Shown here one piece after another: positions 34,002 through 45,066 of a stretch of DNA of 64,000 nt. A model generated the notes under the pieces. It saw nothing but the letters and a program-made list of their open reading frames with translations. It was not told where the DNA came from and searched no databases. Location of the stretch: assembly GCA_026873275.1 (NCBI GenBank), contig JANTUC010000008.1, positions 1,798,001 through 1,862,000 of the forward strand, in the 5' to 3' direction. Made by a program: the position numbers and the translations under genes. The stretch's first letter is position 1, and every line of letters begins with the position of its first letter. Source of the stretch: Pseudopithomyces maydicus. Its lineage: Eukaryota; Ascomycota; Dothideomycetes; Pleosporales; Didymosphaeriaceae.

Positions 34002-34652
34002 AGTTACATACATACATGCCTTACCTACCTAGATACCTACCTGTGGATACGTGCCTTACCTCCCTACCTGTGGAGGCATGCATGTTCGTCAGATGGGGCG
34101 TTCTTTCTGTAAATTATATGGGATACTGATAACAATGCATGAGTTTAATATGTCGTGTGGCGAAAGGTTATGTTTTGTTTATTGCAAAAGGTAGTAGCTG
34201 AGTATAAGCTGACTGGATGAAAATGGATAGAAAAAAGCCGTCATCCCCTCTTGTGACCATATAAAAAGCTGCGTGTGGAAGGTTATCTATATATGTATAT
34301 GTATATATACATATATATATAAACGGCGTGAACAAGAGTCTAGGTCAAAATAAGCTCAAGCTTTTACACACAGCGACAGCTATGTCGTCGAATAAAGTGC
34401 TGACCTTCACCTGTCAAACGAGACCCCCACGCGAGTCAGGCCCGCGACACTCATGACTCGCGTGCGCACCCCTGCGCAAAATCCGCATCCGTACAAGCGC
34501 GTTCAACTTTCACGCGCGCAACGCACGCACTACACCTCTTCGCGACTAGGTGGGTGAACATGCAGAGTTGGGTTGTATGTATCTCGTGATTATACATACG
34601 CTCTACTCGGTGCGTTCGATTTGCGCGGTGCATACGCTTGGCGCGGTGCATC
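34002..34652. other. Intergenic region with repeat copy e and a TA palindrome
   Basis: Holds (TACC)n-like sequence at 34020-34075, the repeat copy e, then an alternating TA/TATG palindrome at about 34286-34322. The rest is the promoter of the TFIIIC gene. Confidence 0.55.
34190..34275 (+). repeat. Dispersed repeat, copy e
   Basis: GTAGTAGCTGAG, then GCTGACTGGATGAAAA (34208-34223), GCCGTCATCCCCTCTTGTGA and ATATAAAAAGCTGCGTG. A single copy; I see no partner facing it. Confidence 0.7.
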
Positions 34653-37425
34653 ATGTCGGACACCACGACGCTGGCGTGCTGGCCTGCGTGCGTCAACGCG
34701 ATTGACTGGAGTTACGATGGGGTGCTGGCGGTTGCGAGTGAGGAGCAGGTCGAGTTGCTGGTAAGTGGGATGTCGACGGTTACACGACAACATGACACAT
34801 TTTCATACATACACATACATAAACGCCCATATATCCATACATCATACATTCACACATCCAGCGCCACCACACCATCTACCTACCTACCTACCTACCTAAC
34901 CCTCATACTCACACTAACAACCCAACAGATCCCACACTCTCACCAGCAATCCCAATCCCAACCCCAATCCCAATCCCACACCCACTCCCAAACCCAACAA
35001 GAACCCCCCACCTCTTATTCTTACTCTTCCTCTTCCTCCTCCCCCTCCCCCTCATGGCAGCACGTCCCCCTCCCCGCCTCGTGGTTCACGCCAGAAGAGC
35101 TCCCGGACAAGCCCACGGCGCCCATGTCCACCTTCTCCACCGGCGAGGAGATATCGATCAGCGCGCCCGTCGCCGTCGCGTGGTCGCCGCCGGGCCTGGC
35201 GCAGCATCGAAGGTGTGCGCTCGGCGTGCTGGCGTCGAGTTTGGTCATGGGGGTGTGGGCGAGTGAGGGGGTGGTGGGGGAGGCGGAGAGTTGGGGGCGG
35301 AGGGTGGTACGTTTTCTTTTTTTTTTTTTTGGAGGGGTTTGTTTTGTACTGTTTTTGTGGTGTGTATGGTTGGAGTTGAGCTGGGATGAGTGGGAATGGG
35401 ATGCGATAGCACAGTGCTAACGTCACGTGTAGATTGTCAACGACGCGCTGGAAGTCTATTTCGAGGCCAAGATGAAAGAGGAGGAGGGGGCCGGCGGAGG
35501 GAGTCTAACCAGCGACCCCGAAGAGACGATGCGCCTGCGGACGCGCGTGCGGTGTTTCGCCTGGGCGCCGCTGCTCGCGGGACCGCATGGGGAGGCGGTG
35601 CTGGGCACGCACGCGGCGTGGGGACGGCCCGTGGTCGCCGTTGCGAATGATGATAATCACGTTGCGCTTGTGGTGGTGGGGTCGCCGGCTACGACGTTGG
35701 GGGCGGAGGAGGGTTGGTCGGGGGAGGTGGTGGGTCATTTTGGGGTTGGGACGGATGAGGTGGCGAATCCGGGGACGTTTGAGGAGATTATGGGACAGCA
35801 GAGGCATGTCTCGCAGCTGGCGTGGAGTCCGTGGGCGACGGAGGGGGAGAGCCAGTACTCTGTGCTGGTGTACGCTACGAATGAGGATGTCCGCGCGAGG
35901 GTCGTCACGTATAGCGACGGCGCGTTCAGTATCGGGGAGGAAGAAACCATCTACCCGGACGTCACGCCCCGGTATTCCAGCCTCCTAAAATGGTCCGCCA
36001 AAGTCTCCCCCGAGAACACCATCACGCTCGCTCTCCTCGGCCCCCCAAAAGTAACAGTCCTAACCATCTCCGCCACCACCGCCACCATCCTCACCCGCCT
36101 AGACACCAACCACACCACCCGCTGGGACGAAATCAGCGGCGCCATCTGGGACCACACCACACCAACCCCCACCCTGCACCTCGCCTCCCTCCAAGAATCC
36201 CTCAAATACCCCTCCACCCTGCACGTCTCCCCCTCCGCCCTCACCCCAGCTCCCAGCCCTAACTGGCGCGCCCACCTCGCCGACACGCAATCCCTCTTCA
36301 GCGCGCAGCACGACCTCAAGGGCAACGCGAAAATCAAAGTCTGGGGCCTCGCTACGTCTCCTTTGGGAGACTTCGTGGCGACATGCACGACCATCCACCC
36401 TACGGATATGATTGAGTACGGGCCCCCGAACGAGCGCCGCACCTCGGTCACGATATCGCGTCTCCGTGCCGCGTCTTTGGGAGGACATGAAACCGCGCTG
36501 GACTTTCCAATCCAGACGCACAGCGCGGAGGGCATTGCGTTCTCGCTACGGAGGTGGCTCGATGCCGGGGACGCAACAGCACCACCCCTTTCGACGCTAT
36601 CCTCGCTATCCACGCAACTCTTCGCATCCCACTGGAAACCTCCCTCCCCGCCTCCCCCTCTATCTCAAATCATTCCGTTCAAAGTGCTGAAAGAGGAGGA
36701 TCTCCCCACGCTCATAACTTCCCTCAAACACGCCCTCGTTCTCAACGCGCAGAGCATAAAGGACCGCTGCGACGTCCTCGTTTCGCTGCTCTGCGCGCCC
36801 GACGCATCGACGCTGCTGCCGAGGACGCTGATAGCGTATCGGGTGGCGAAGGGGATGATGTCGTTGCCGAGGGGAATGCTGTGGGAGGGGAGTTTGGGGC
36901 AGAGGTGAGGAGACATCATGGTGCTGTGGTGGGGCTTGTCGAGGGCGTCGTGAGTAACGGGACCACGGCTTCTAGCACGGATAACGTCAACGGGGCTAAT
37001 GATACGGATACGGATACGAACGGTACTGCTAACGGTTTCACTACCGACGGCGCCACTTCTACGACTAGTTCATCGCCAGATATCGCACCTGACTCGTGCG
37101 ACTTCTGCACGTCCCCGATTCCCTTCCAGGACCTCGACACGGCGGTTTGCATGAAAGGGCACGAGTTCCCGCGTTGTGGGCTGAGCTTTATCGCGATTCA
37201 GAGACCGGGGGTTAGTACGTGGTGCGGGGTCTGTGGGAGGGCGTATTTGAGGGGGGTTTTGTGCGGGAGCAGGAGCGGGAAGAAAGGCGAGGGGGTGGGG
37301 AAGAAGGAGAAGGGGAAGGAGGGGAAGGAAGGGAGGGGGAAGGAGAAGGCAGGCCGACTTTGGGGAGTGTGCTGTTTGGGGTGGGGGATGTGTGTGTTTA
37401 TTGTGGGGGAAAGTTTAGTGGATGA
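34653..37425 (+). CDS. TFIIIC 90 kDa-type subunit, frame broken twice in G runs
   Basis: RNA polymerase III initiation factor TFIIIC subunit, 826 residues predicted; it helps bind tRNA-gene promoters. Exons 34653-34760, 34929-35306 and 35433-37425. The N-terminus (LACWPACVNAIDWSYDGVLAV) begins a WD40-like domain that continues through VLGVLASSLVMGVW, LAWSPW and TSPLGDFVATCTT. The C-terminus has the zinc-binding part: CDFCTSPIPFQDLDTAVCMKGHEFPRCGLSF, then CGVCGRAYL, and DVCVYCGGKF. Two frame changes (near 36883-36890 and in the G-rich stretch 37290-37339) are bridged by one base each, giving 827 codons. Before the WD part a Gln/Ser-rich insert (SQSQPQSQSHTH) is visible. The symbol is left blank because yeast and fission yeast names differ. 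Confidence 0.87.
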
Positions 37426-37668
37426 ATTCTGCAAGAAGTGTACTTTTTTGTATCGATTGGTAAGGCTCTTGTATGTATGATTAGCTAGGCTGGTGGCGGT
37501 ATTTTGCCTTGCAACGGATCAATCGCTCGATGTCTAACGCGCGAGTAGGGAGCTAAATACTTCTCGCCAGAATACCCAACGTAATCTTACCACTTCGTTC
37601 CCGGCTGCCGTGTACAAATGTCTTTATAATGAACGGGGAATGACAGGTCTCCTACACATATACTCACC

Positions 37669-38493
37669 CTACACCACTATCGGTATCGCCCCCTCCAACA
37701 AATCAATAGCCCGATGCCCAACCCTGGAGTAATTCGCCAAGTATTTCTCCCCAAAGTCCCCAACATAATTATCCCACGTAGTCTGAGGCTTCCGATGACA
37801 CAAATCCACCAACTGATCAATAAAGAACTTCCTCTCGCCATCCAAACGAGGGAACTCCCTCGAAATCCGCCCAAATTCTTCCTGCGTCACAGTTACCAGC
37901 CCCCAAACGTGGCCTTCGCCCCCTCAGGCCCCGCAAAATCGATCGTACTGGTAGCTGCGACAAGCGTCGTGATGAACCCCTTGTGCTGCGCGATGCTGAT
38001 GTCGCCGTGGAGCGCGATGGAGTCCCAGACGAGCTGCTGCCGATTCCCATTCCACTTGCGTCCACCCTCGCGCTGGAGGAACGCGCGAGCTACCTGAGTT
38101 AGCAAGTTGTACAAAGTTACGTAGAGCATGTCCGAACCCACCGACATTGGCCCCATCAACCTCGAACCGCTTGTCAAGCGATAACAAGTCAGAGTTATTG
38201 CTACTACTTCACGTCAGCACCACACGATACCCCTCATTGAAGCTCAAGTCTTACAAGCCCATGTCGTGGAGGATGGCCCCTATGGCGAAGGCTTCTTGGT
38301 CGACGTGCGAGAGGTTGGCGGCGGGGAGGTGGTTGATGATGGCTTGGCCGTAGAGCCAGGCTCGCATTACGTGGTTGAAAGTGGAGTTTGGGAGGTTTTC
38401 TTGAGCGAAGGAGATGGCGGTGTTGACGATGGGGGTGTTGGGGACGGGGATACCGGCGAGGAGGCGGGTGAGGTGGCCGAGTATGGCGACCAT
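37669..38493 (-). CDS. HD-domain cyanamide-hydratase-like protein, frame broken at a G run
   Basis: Predicted 239 residues from exons 38493-38255, 38200-38146 and 38093-37669. HD-superfamily motif ILHDMG, then RFEVDGAN-VARAF across intron 2, VWDSIALHGDI and TFGG-LVTVTQEEF. The first HD pair and the second His segment fit cyanamide hydratase and its relatives, which turn cyanamide to urea; the real substrate is unknown. Without one extra base in the five-base run 37900-37904 the frame stops at TFGGW; with it the exon total is exactly 240 codons. An AG splice site lies just before the first ATG, so a further upstream exon is possible. It converges on the TFIIIC gene, 243 bp apart. Confidence 0.85.
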
Positions 38494-38697
38494 TTTGGAG
38501 ATGTGATGGGAGAATTGGTTTCTAAATGGAATACAGGTAGAGGGGAGAGATTGGGATGTTCTGTTAGCATAGCAAATCAGCTAAATCTTATACTTGGACA
38601 TTTTCTAGGCAGCAACGAAATTGTGTTGTACTTTGTCTGCGAGCACTTTTCCTCTGGGATGTAAGATTAGCGTATACTGTCACGTTCCGACTACACT

Positions 38698-38724
38698 ACG
38701 GAACGGCGTTATAGGCCGTTCCGT
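38698..38724. repeat. Perfect inverted repeat, 10-bp stem
   Basis: ACGGAACGGC, a 7-base loop, then GCCGTTCCGT. A further CACGTTCCG lies just upstream (38681). It could be a terminator-like hairpin or a mobile-element end; no terminal partner was found. Confidence 0.7.
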
Positions 38725-39564
38725 TGTAGCTAAGATTATTACTTTGGGGTCTTGTTGTGATGTTGAGTAGGTTCTAGATGCTATCTTGATGTCTAGAGGT
38801 AAATTCACCGAGAGGGTCACACAAATGGAGGGGACGGTGTAACAATATTCTGCATAACGTTTTCATGTATCCAGTTCGGGTGATGTATTTAAATTTGTGT
38901 TCCAATCTTTTTACTATCACAGTTCGTAGAGGATTGTCGTAAAATGAAGCTTTGAGTCGCCCGATGCGAGCGGGACGGATGCAAGGGATGCGCCGAGCCG
39001 TTTCGCACGACTCCCGCAGGGCGAACGAGCATATTAGTAATTTTTTTATGGACTCCGAATTTACGAATACTTCCTTTTTTTGGTCAAAGATCTGATGCAA
39101 AAACTTGTTGAGTCGCCCACTGCGTAATAGATAATTCGTTCTAAGACTTGGAGATAAAAGCAGAGCGGCCTAAATATTTACGATTTTTTTACTATATTGA
39201 ATTGTTCCAATGAGCAAATTGGAATGTGCAAAAGTTGTACTTTCTGTGTGCTCTGTATGAACAAGACCAAATACTACCCGCTTGTTTCCAGTAATTGACA
39301 TTCTGTTCATATCAACGTTAAGTCCATGTTCATCGTCCTCGTGGTTCCGGATCCATTGGATGCAAAAACATAGCTGCTGTTTATGCTACGCTATTACAGA
39401 TAATCAATAGAACTCTTAAGATGATTGAAGCTCTAGATAGCTCTACGTACCCTAAAATGCATGGTCACTGTTTAGCGTCATCGTCTTAGGAGAACTTCGA
39501 CATCTTTTTCAAGGTGCTTTCGGAGCCTGTGGCGCAGAACAGCAGTAGCGCAAGCCACGAACTA

Positions 39565-40127
39565 TCAAAAAGTGCAAAGGTATAAGCAGGTAACATAGAA
39601 AGAAGCTTCATCGCTGCCAAAGTAACCAAACCCGGGATATGCATCTGGGGATGCTAAAAGCTTATCGTTACGTGCAGCCCGACTTCGATACCACAGCTTG
39701 CTGTCACACGATGCACCTTCTTTCCAATCGATTTTCGGATGTCCCGGAACATCCTGTCGGAGTCCACACTCCGCCATGAATCGAGACTTGGCCAAATACC
39801 TTGATTGGTGCAGAAACACGACCACCTTCTCACAAATCATCTGCATTCTCTTATCGTTCACACGACATCCTTCGCAAAAAACGCTCCCCTACCATTTCCC
39901 CGGGTGGCGTTTTCCCACACACCATTAGCGTCTGGAAATACCACGTTGGGTTCTAAATACAGAAATTCTAGCCTCCCGTGCGCATAAGGATCAGAACGTC
40001 GTATCTTGATAGGTTCGGTCGCGCACTGGTTAATTTGGCTAAACGCCGCGTTCGTCCTTATTCTCCGGATGACAAGCTTTTCGACAGTATCCTTATACGG
40101 AAGTTGTAGCTGGGTGAACATAGACAT
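39565..40127 (-). pseudogene. Possible degraded gene
   Basis: Two minus-strand frames (40127-39858 and 39861-39565) meet within a few bases and read on with plausible composition (FFAKDVV, then NDKRMQMICEKVVVFLHQ). No homology recognised and no single C/G run explains the break. It could be chance. Confidence 0.2.
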
Positions 40128-40369
40128 TTAGGAACGCCGCGTCTCGATAGGCTCCCCGCATGCCGTTAATATGGGTAAACCAGGTCTCGCACCCGCGTAT
40201 ATAGTGAATCACGTGCACATAAACGATGCACCGAGTCGGGTAAATAAGTTCTACTTTGCAGTAAACTTGTATTGAAGTGGGTCAAGTGATGGGTATATAT
40301 TGCTGTTAGGACGAACTCAGTCAGGTTGATCAACTTGGGATCTGCACAGTATATCGAAGACTAGTCACC

Positions 40370-41734
40370 ATGAGAGCCACTACGGTATTGCTGCTCAATG
40401 CGGCCCTCGCTAGTGCACATTGTAAGTCGTACACTAACTCCAAAAGCCTATTTCGCATTATGCAGTAGACGTAAAGCTCGGAAACTGACCCACCTGCAGG
40501 GGTGACCAGCAACTTCATCTTCGACAACCGCATCTCTGGCGAATTTGAATACGTCCGGTAAGATAATCTAATCTTTGCCTCGCCCTGTGATCACTCTCAA
40601 CGAAAAGACTATTCCCGTTCGAAACTCCCCAAATCACAATAGCTGCGATGCATAGCGCTCGTCTACCATCCCCCACTCCTCTGCCCAAGTCGATACATGC
40701 ATACAACGAGTAATTGCAATCTCACACAACATCTGACGCCCACCCCTCCAGGAAAATCTCCCCCATCGGCTCCGCTTCAACTACCGACCCAGAAACCCGT
40801 CTCGCCTACCCCAACACCGACCCAGACTCTACAGACCTAACCTGCGGCCGCAATGCCTCGGCCCATGGACCCGGTACTAAAACCGCGATCATCGCCGCAG
40901 GCGACAAAGTAGGCTTCTTCGTCGGGAGAGGCATCTCTGTACCGCCGTCAATGGTAAGATTGATTTTCCATTTCAAACTGACTCTCGAGCTCGTTCGGTC
41001 GTTCACCTGGCTCAGAGTATACGTAAATTTACATATATGTCTGTTTAGAATTCCATGTGCGAAACTGTGACTTTATGGATATTGACATGTGGCATAGTAT
41101 CACCCTGGCTATGGCAGCGCGTGGCTTAGTCGCGCCCCAGATGACGATCTAGAAGGGTACGCGGGTGAGGGCGAGTGGTACAAGATTCATCAAACAGCGG
41201 GACGCACGGAGCAGAGTCCCCCTCCTGGGGGAGATATGACGAAGTCGGTTTGGGGGACGTATAATGCGCAGACGGTACGTATTCTCTTCGCTACGTATTC
41301 TCCTACCTATCGTTGTCCCCCTCCCCTCCCATTTTCTGTCTCTCGGCATGTGCGTATGAGCTCGCCTTCTAATAACTATGCGTGTTTATAGTGGAACTTC
41401 ACTATTCCGGCAACGACCCCAGCGGGGAATTACCTCGTGCGATGGGAATCGGTGTTTCCTAACACGTATGACTCCCAGTTCTATGTGAACTGCGCACATG
41501 TAAAGATTGTGAATGAGGGGAAGGCGGTTACGCCAGGAGATGAGTATTTGGTGAAGATTCCAGGGGTGTATGTGAGAGGGCAGCCGGGTAAGTTTAGAGT
41601 TTCTTTTGTGTCGAGTATATGTGGAGAGATATGCTGATGAGATGATAGATGTGTATTTTTCCACGTATGATTATGGGCTGAAAGGGAACTTGGATGGGTT
41701 TGTCCCGCCGAAACCGGATGTTTTTGAAGGATGA
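40370..41734 (+). CDS. AA9-like lytic polysaccharide monooxygenase
   Basis: Predicted 256-residue secreted copper enzyme that cleaves cellulose-type polysaccharides oxidatively. Six exons (40370-40421, 40500-40557, 40752-40953, 41098-41274, 41392-41587, 41649-41734) sum to 257 codons. Signal peptide MRATTVLLLNAALASA, cleaved to expose His17, the first histidine-brace ligand. GEFEYVR and LTCGRNASAHG follow; YHPGYGSAWLSRAPDD gives the second His; YAGEGEWYKI and WNFTIPATTPAGNYLVRWE are typical. QFYVNCAHVKI holds the conserved axial Tyr and Cys. No cellulose-binding module. It converges on the Zn2Cys6 regulator. Confidence 0.9.
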
Positions 41735-41873
41735 GGGATGTATTAGTGGATGGGAAGAGAGTTGTGAATAGTATGATAAGAGATGGAATGGCTAGAGCAG
41801 ATCCCACTAAGATGCTTGTAATAAGTAGCCATTGTAAACACCTACCCTCCTTGAGTATACCAAACACCAAACC

Positions 41874-43420
41874 CTACATTACAACCTGCGCATTCACCCG
41901 CTCTACCCGCTCCATTCCCCACCCCGGATACCCCATCAACACACCTGCCGCATCCTCCATCCCCCCATTTATCTCCTTCCCACCCACATCCCCATCCATC
42001 ACCTCCTCAAACATACGTATAAGCCCCTCCTCCCCACCATACCACCTATCAAGCCAAATCTCGATCGCCCTCCCCTCAATCTTCGCCCTCCTCGACATCC
42101 ACCAAACATCTCCCCCTTCCACTTTCCTAAACCACCACAGCAACAACAACATCCCCCTAGGATCCTTCCTCTCCAGCAACCCCCGAAACTCAGACTCCAT
42201 ATAGATCAAAAACATCAAAAATGGAACCACCAACTCCTGCGTCAGTGTCATCTCCTCCACATTCAGCACACACAAAAGCGGCACGTAGTACACGTTCGAC
42301 TTGGGCGTATCCCCCCTCGTGATGCCGAACAAGCGCGCCAGGCGCTCGGGCACGCTGTCGAATTCCGGGTTCGTGATCCACGCCGGTTGGAAGCGGTGAT
42401 TCATCGACTTGCCCAGGTGGTGGAAGATGCTTTCTGGACGTGTGGGATCCGCGAGCGTCCATATGGCGCGTTTGCCCTCGCTGAGACGGAGCCAATTGAG
42501 GTCATTTGGGTCGGGGGATTTAAGGGGCCAGGCGTCTTCGGGGGAGGAGGATTCGATGTAGGCCATTGAGGCGGTGCCGAGGAGGGCGCCGGTGGCCCAG
42601 ATGGCGTCGCGGTGGGAAGGTGGGATGGGGCGGGAGAGGAGGTTGTTGAAGAGCTTTGTGGCTGTGTTCCAATGGGTGAGGGAGGATTTTTGGAAGTTGA
42701 TGGCGAGGTTGGAGGTGTGTGATGTGGCGAGGTGGGCATCGTGCATGAGGGTTAGACTGAGGACCATGTGCATGAGGAAAGGATGCTGTATGTGAGACAC
42801 ATCAGTTGGGTGGATGGATACGCGGTAGTTCGTGTTGGTTGGGGGACGGCTTACGCTGTATGCTAAGTGGGCTATGCAATCTCTGTATGTGGAGGCCGAC
42901 TCTTTAGTTCCGACTGTAGAGACTGTTCGAGTTTGGAAGCGGGTCATGACTTCCATGTCTGACTCTGTGAATGACCATGCCGAGAAACGGTGTAGATGCG
43001 GTAATCCAGCCATGACGAGACCATCCGTCCTGTCATTCGTGCTGTCCAGCAACGAATGATTGATCATACTAGCAGCCATACTGTTCAGTGATACGGGTGG
43101 CTTCTCTGGCGCTACACTGAAATCGATCGTAGCCTCACCACGTGCAAGATCGATATGAAAATCGGCATGACCCGGAAAATACACAGGGGCCTTGGACCCA
43201 TTGTAATCACAGTCTACGCCGTAAGATACACATCTCTTACACTTGGGCCTCCCCTCGTCACACTACAACATTCAGTCTCGAAAGGGACGGCCACAGAAGG
43301 TAAGCCACTAACCTTGACTCGTCTGAGCTTGCAAGTTCCGCACCCTTTTCTCGACTTGGCATGCGCTTTTCTCTTTCGGCGATTATCTTCCACTGGAGTT
43401 CGGGATACGACTGATGGCAT
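41874..43420 (-). CDS. Zn2Cys6 transcription factor, Upc2-like
   Basis: Predicted 475 residues from exons 43420-43313, 43262-42855 and 42785-41874. The N-terminal binuclear zinc cluster is split by the 50 bp first intron: SRKGCGTCKLRRVK, then CDEGRPKCKRCVSYGVDCDY, giving the six cysteines. The rest is a fungal-specific regulatory domain with HPFLMHMVLSLTLMHDAHL, ATGALLGTASMAYI and AWPLKSPDPNDLNWLRLSEGKRAIW, close to sterol-uptake regulators such as Upc2. No membrane segment was clear. A plus-strand frame at 43155-43637 is a shadow. Confidence 0.9.
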
Positions 43421-45066
43421 GGTTACTGACGTGGCAGCTGCAGCCGGGCTAGCTGTTTATCAGAGAGATAGTGGTGGTTTGAGCCAATTGAAGGCTCGAG
43501 ATTGCACGGTAATCTTCTTCAACTCAATCTTATCTTGTGGGAAGAAAGAGAATAATCCCTTGCCTAAGCAGTACGATGAGCAGAAAGTCGAGGAGAATCG
43601 CGTACTCCACAATAAGCAGGCCATCATCTTGCGCTAGATGCTGCGCTAGGTGAATGCGCTAAAACATGCGCTAACCTCGAGTCGTATTCATGGGCTTATC
43701 CTAGCTTAAATCCGCAAACCACCTAGTGCCTCTACAACATGTTCTGAAGCTGTTCGGACTAAAAAAGAAAATGTCGATTTGAAATAACGAGTATTTTTTA
43801 AAAGACTATAAGACACCGTTTGTTTACCGTATACTTTACTGACTACATAAGTATTGTACGTCAAAGTAAGGGCTTTATTTAGTCTCTTCATCTTGCCGTT
43901 TATGCATTCTATCGTATCATGTTAAATAAATCTGTTGCGTCCAATCTGCGAGATATCTCCCATTTATGTGATATAATCAGGCCGTTACGAAATCAATCAA
44001 AACACCGAATAGCTACTCCAAGAAAAAACCCAATGCAGCTGCTCAAGACTGGTGAAGAGATGGTATATTACTATACCTGCAAAACCACTCCGCGAAACAC
44101 ATTAAACAAGATTACTTTCTCTCAACCAACATATCAATCTCTTCCATCCAACCTATACGGATCTAGTAAAACAGAACCGCGCCGAATACTTCACTGAAGA
44201 TCAATCCTCAAGACAACACATTTCTATCCATCCCCAACATCCACATCCATAACCACGCAAATACGCCCCACCCCATCCACCTCTTTCACCCCACCCTCTC
44301 AGTCCCCTCCACCACCGTGATCAAGCTCGCCGAATCACACCGTACCCACTGCGAGTCTAGACAGCAAATAACGCGTTCTAGACATTTACATTTACATTTA
44401 CATTTACATATATATACACATCTATATTGTTTTTGAAAAATGAAAAGTCTGAAGTGGTTCAATAGTTTATCATCTCATCTATCCGTTCATCCTATCCTAT
44501 CTTGACCCATGCCATCTCATCTCATGCAAAGGGTATGTTCATTCATCCCATTCATCCCGTCCCATCCCGTCCCGTCCCATCCCATCCCATCCCGTACATT
44601 CATCCGATCATTTCAATCAATTGATTCATCAGTCAGCCCGCCCAAACCCAATGCTCATGCGCAAGCCCATAACCCAGAGAGTAGAAGCCACAGAAACGCC
44701 AGTTACCCAAACCAAACTGAACCAAACCAAACCACCCAGCCAAAACTATAGCGAAGAAAAGAAGAAGAAGAAAAAAACGGTATGAAAAGGCGCGTTCTAA
44801 GCCTCAATGCGTGAAAAGCGATCCGTCCGTCAAGTCGAGTATCGAGTAATGGATTCCAATCCGAGGAGTTGAGTTCTGTAGTTGGACCTTGCTCCTGCGT
44901 TACCTCCTCCCCCTTTTTCCATCTTGTCATGCAGTTCCCTGATCCCCACCTATGTACACCTTTCCCTTCTATCCCTATTCCTTTCCTTTTCCTCGAGCTA
45001 TATATACATCCCCCCCCTCCCCTCTCTCTCTCTCCCTCCCTTTATGTAATCAAGCCTTCCCCTCAA
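43421..45066. other. Intergenic region with microsatellites
   Basis: Minus-strand promoter side of the regulator, AT-rich to about 44150. (TTTACA)n-like repeat at 44388-44415, and CCCATCCCGT-type repeats at 44545-44595. No gene supported. Confidence 0.5.

Larger units (their letters stand above)
38494..40369. other. AT-rich gene-poor region with a hairpin and a possible relic
   Basis: AT-rich low-complexity stretches (39030-39230). No intact gene is supported. The AA9 promoter with GGTATATATTG near 40291 ends it. Confidence 0.5.
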
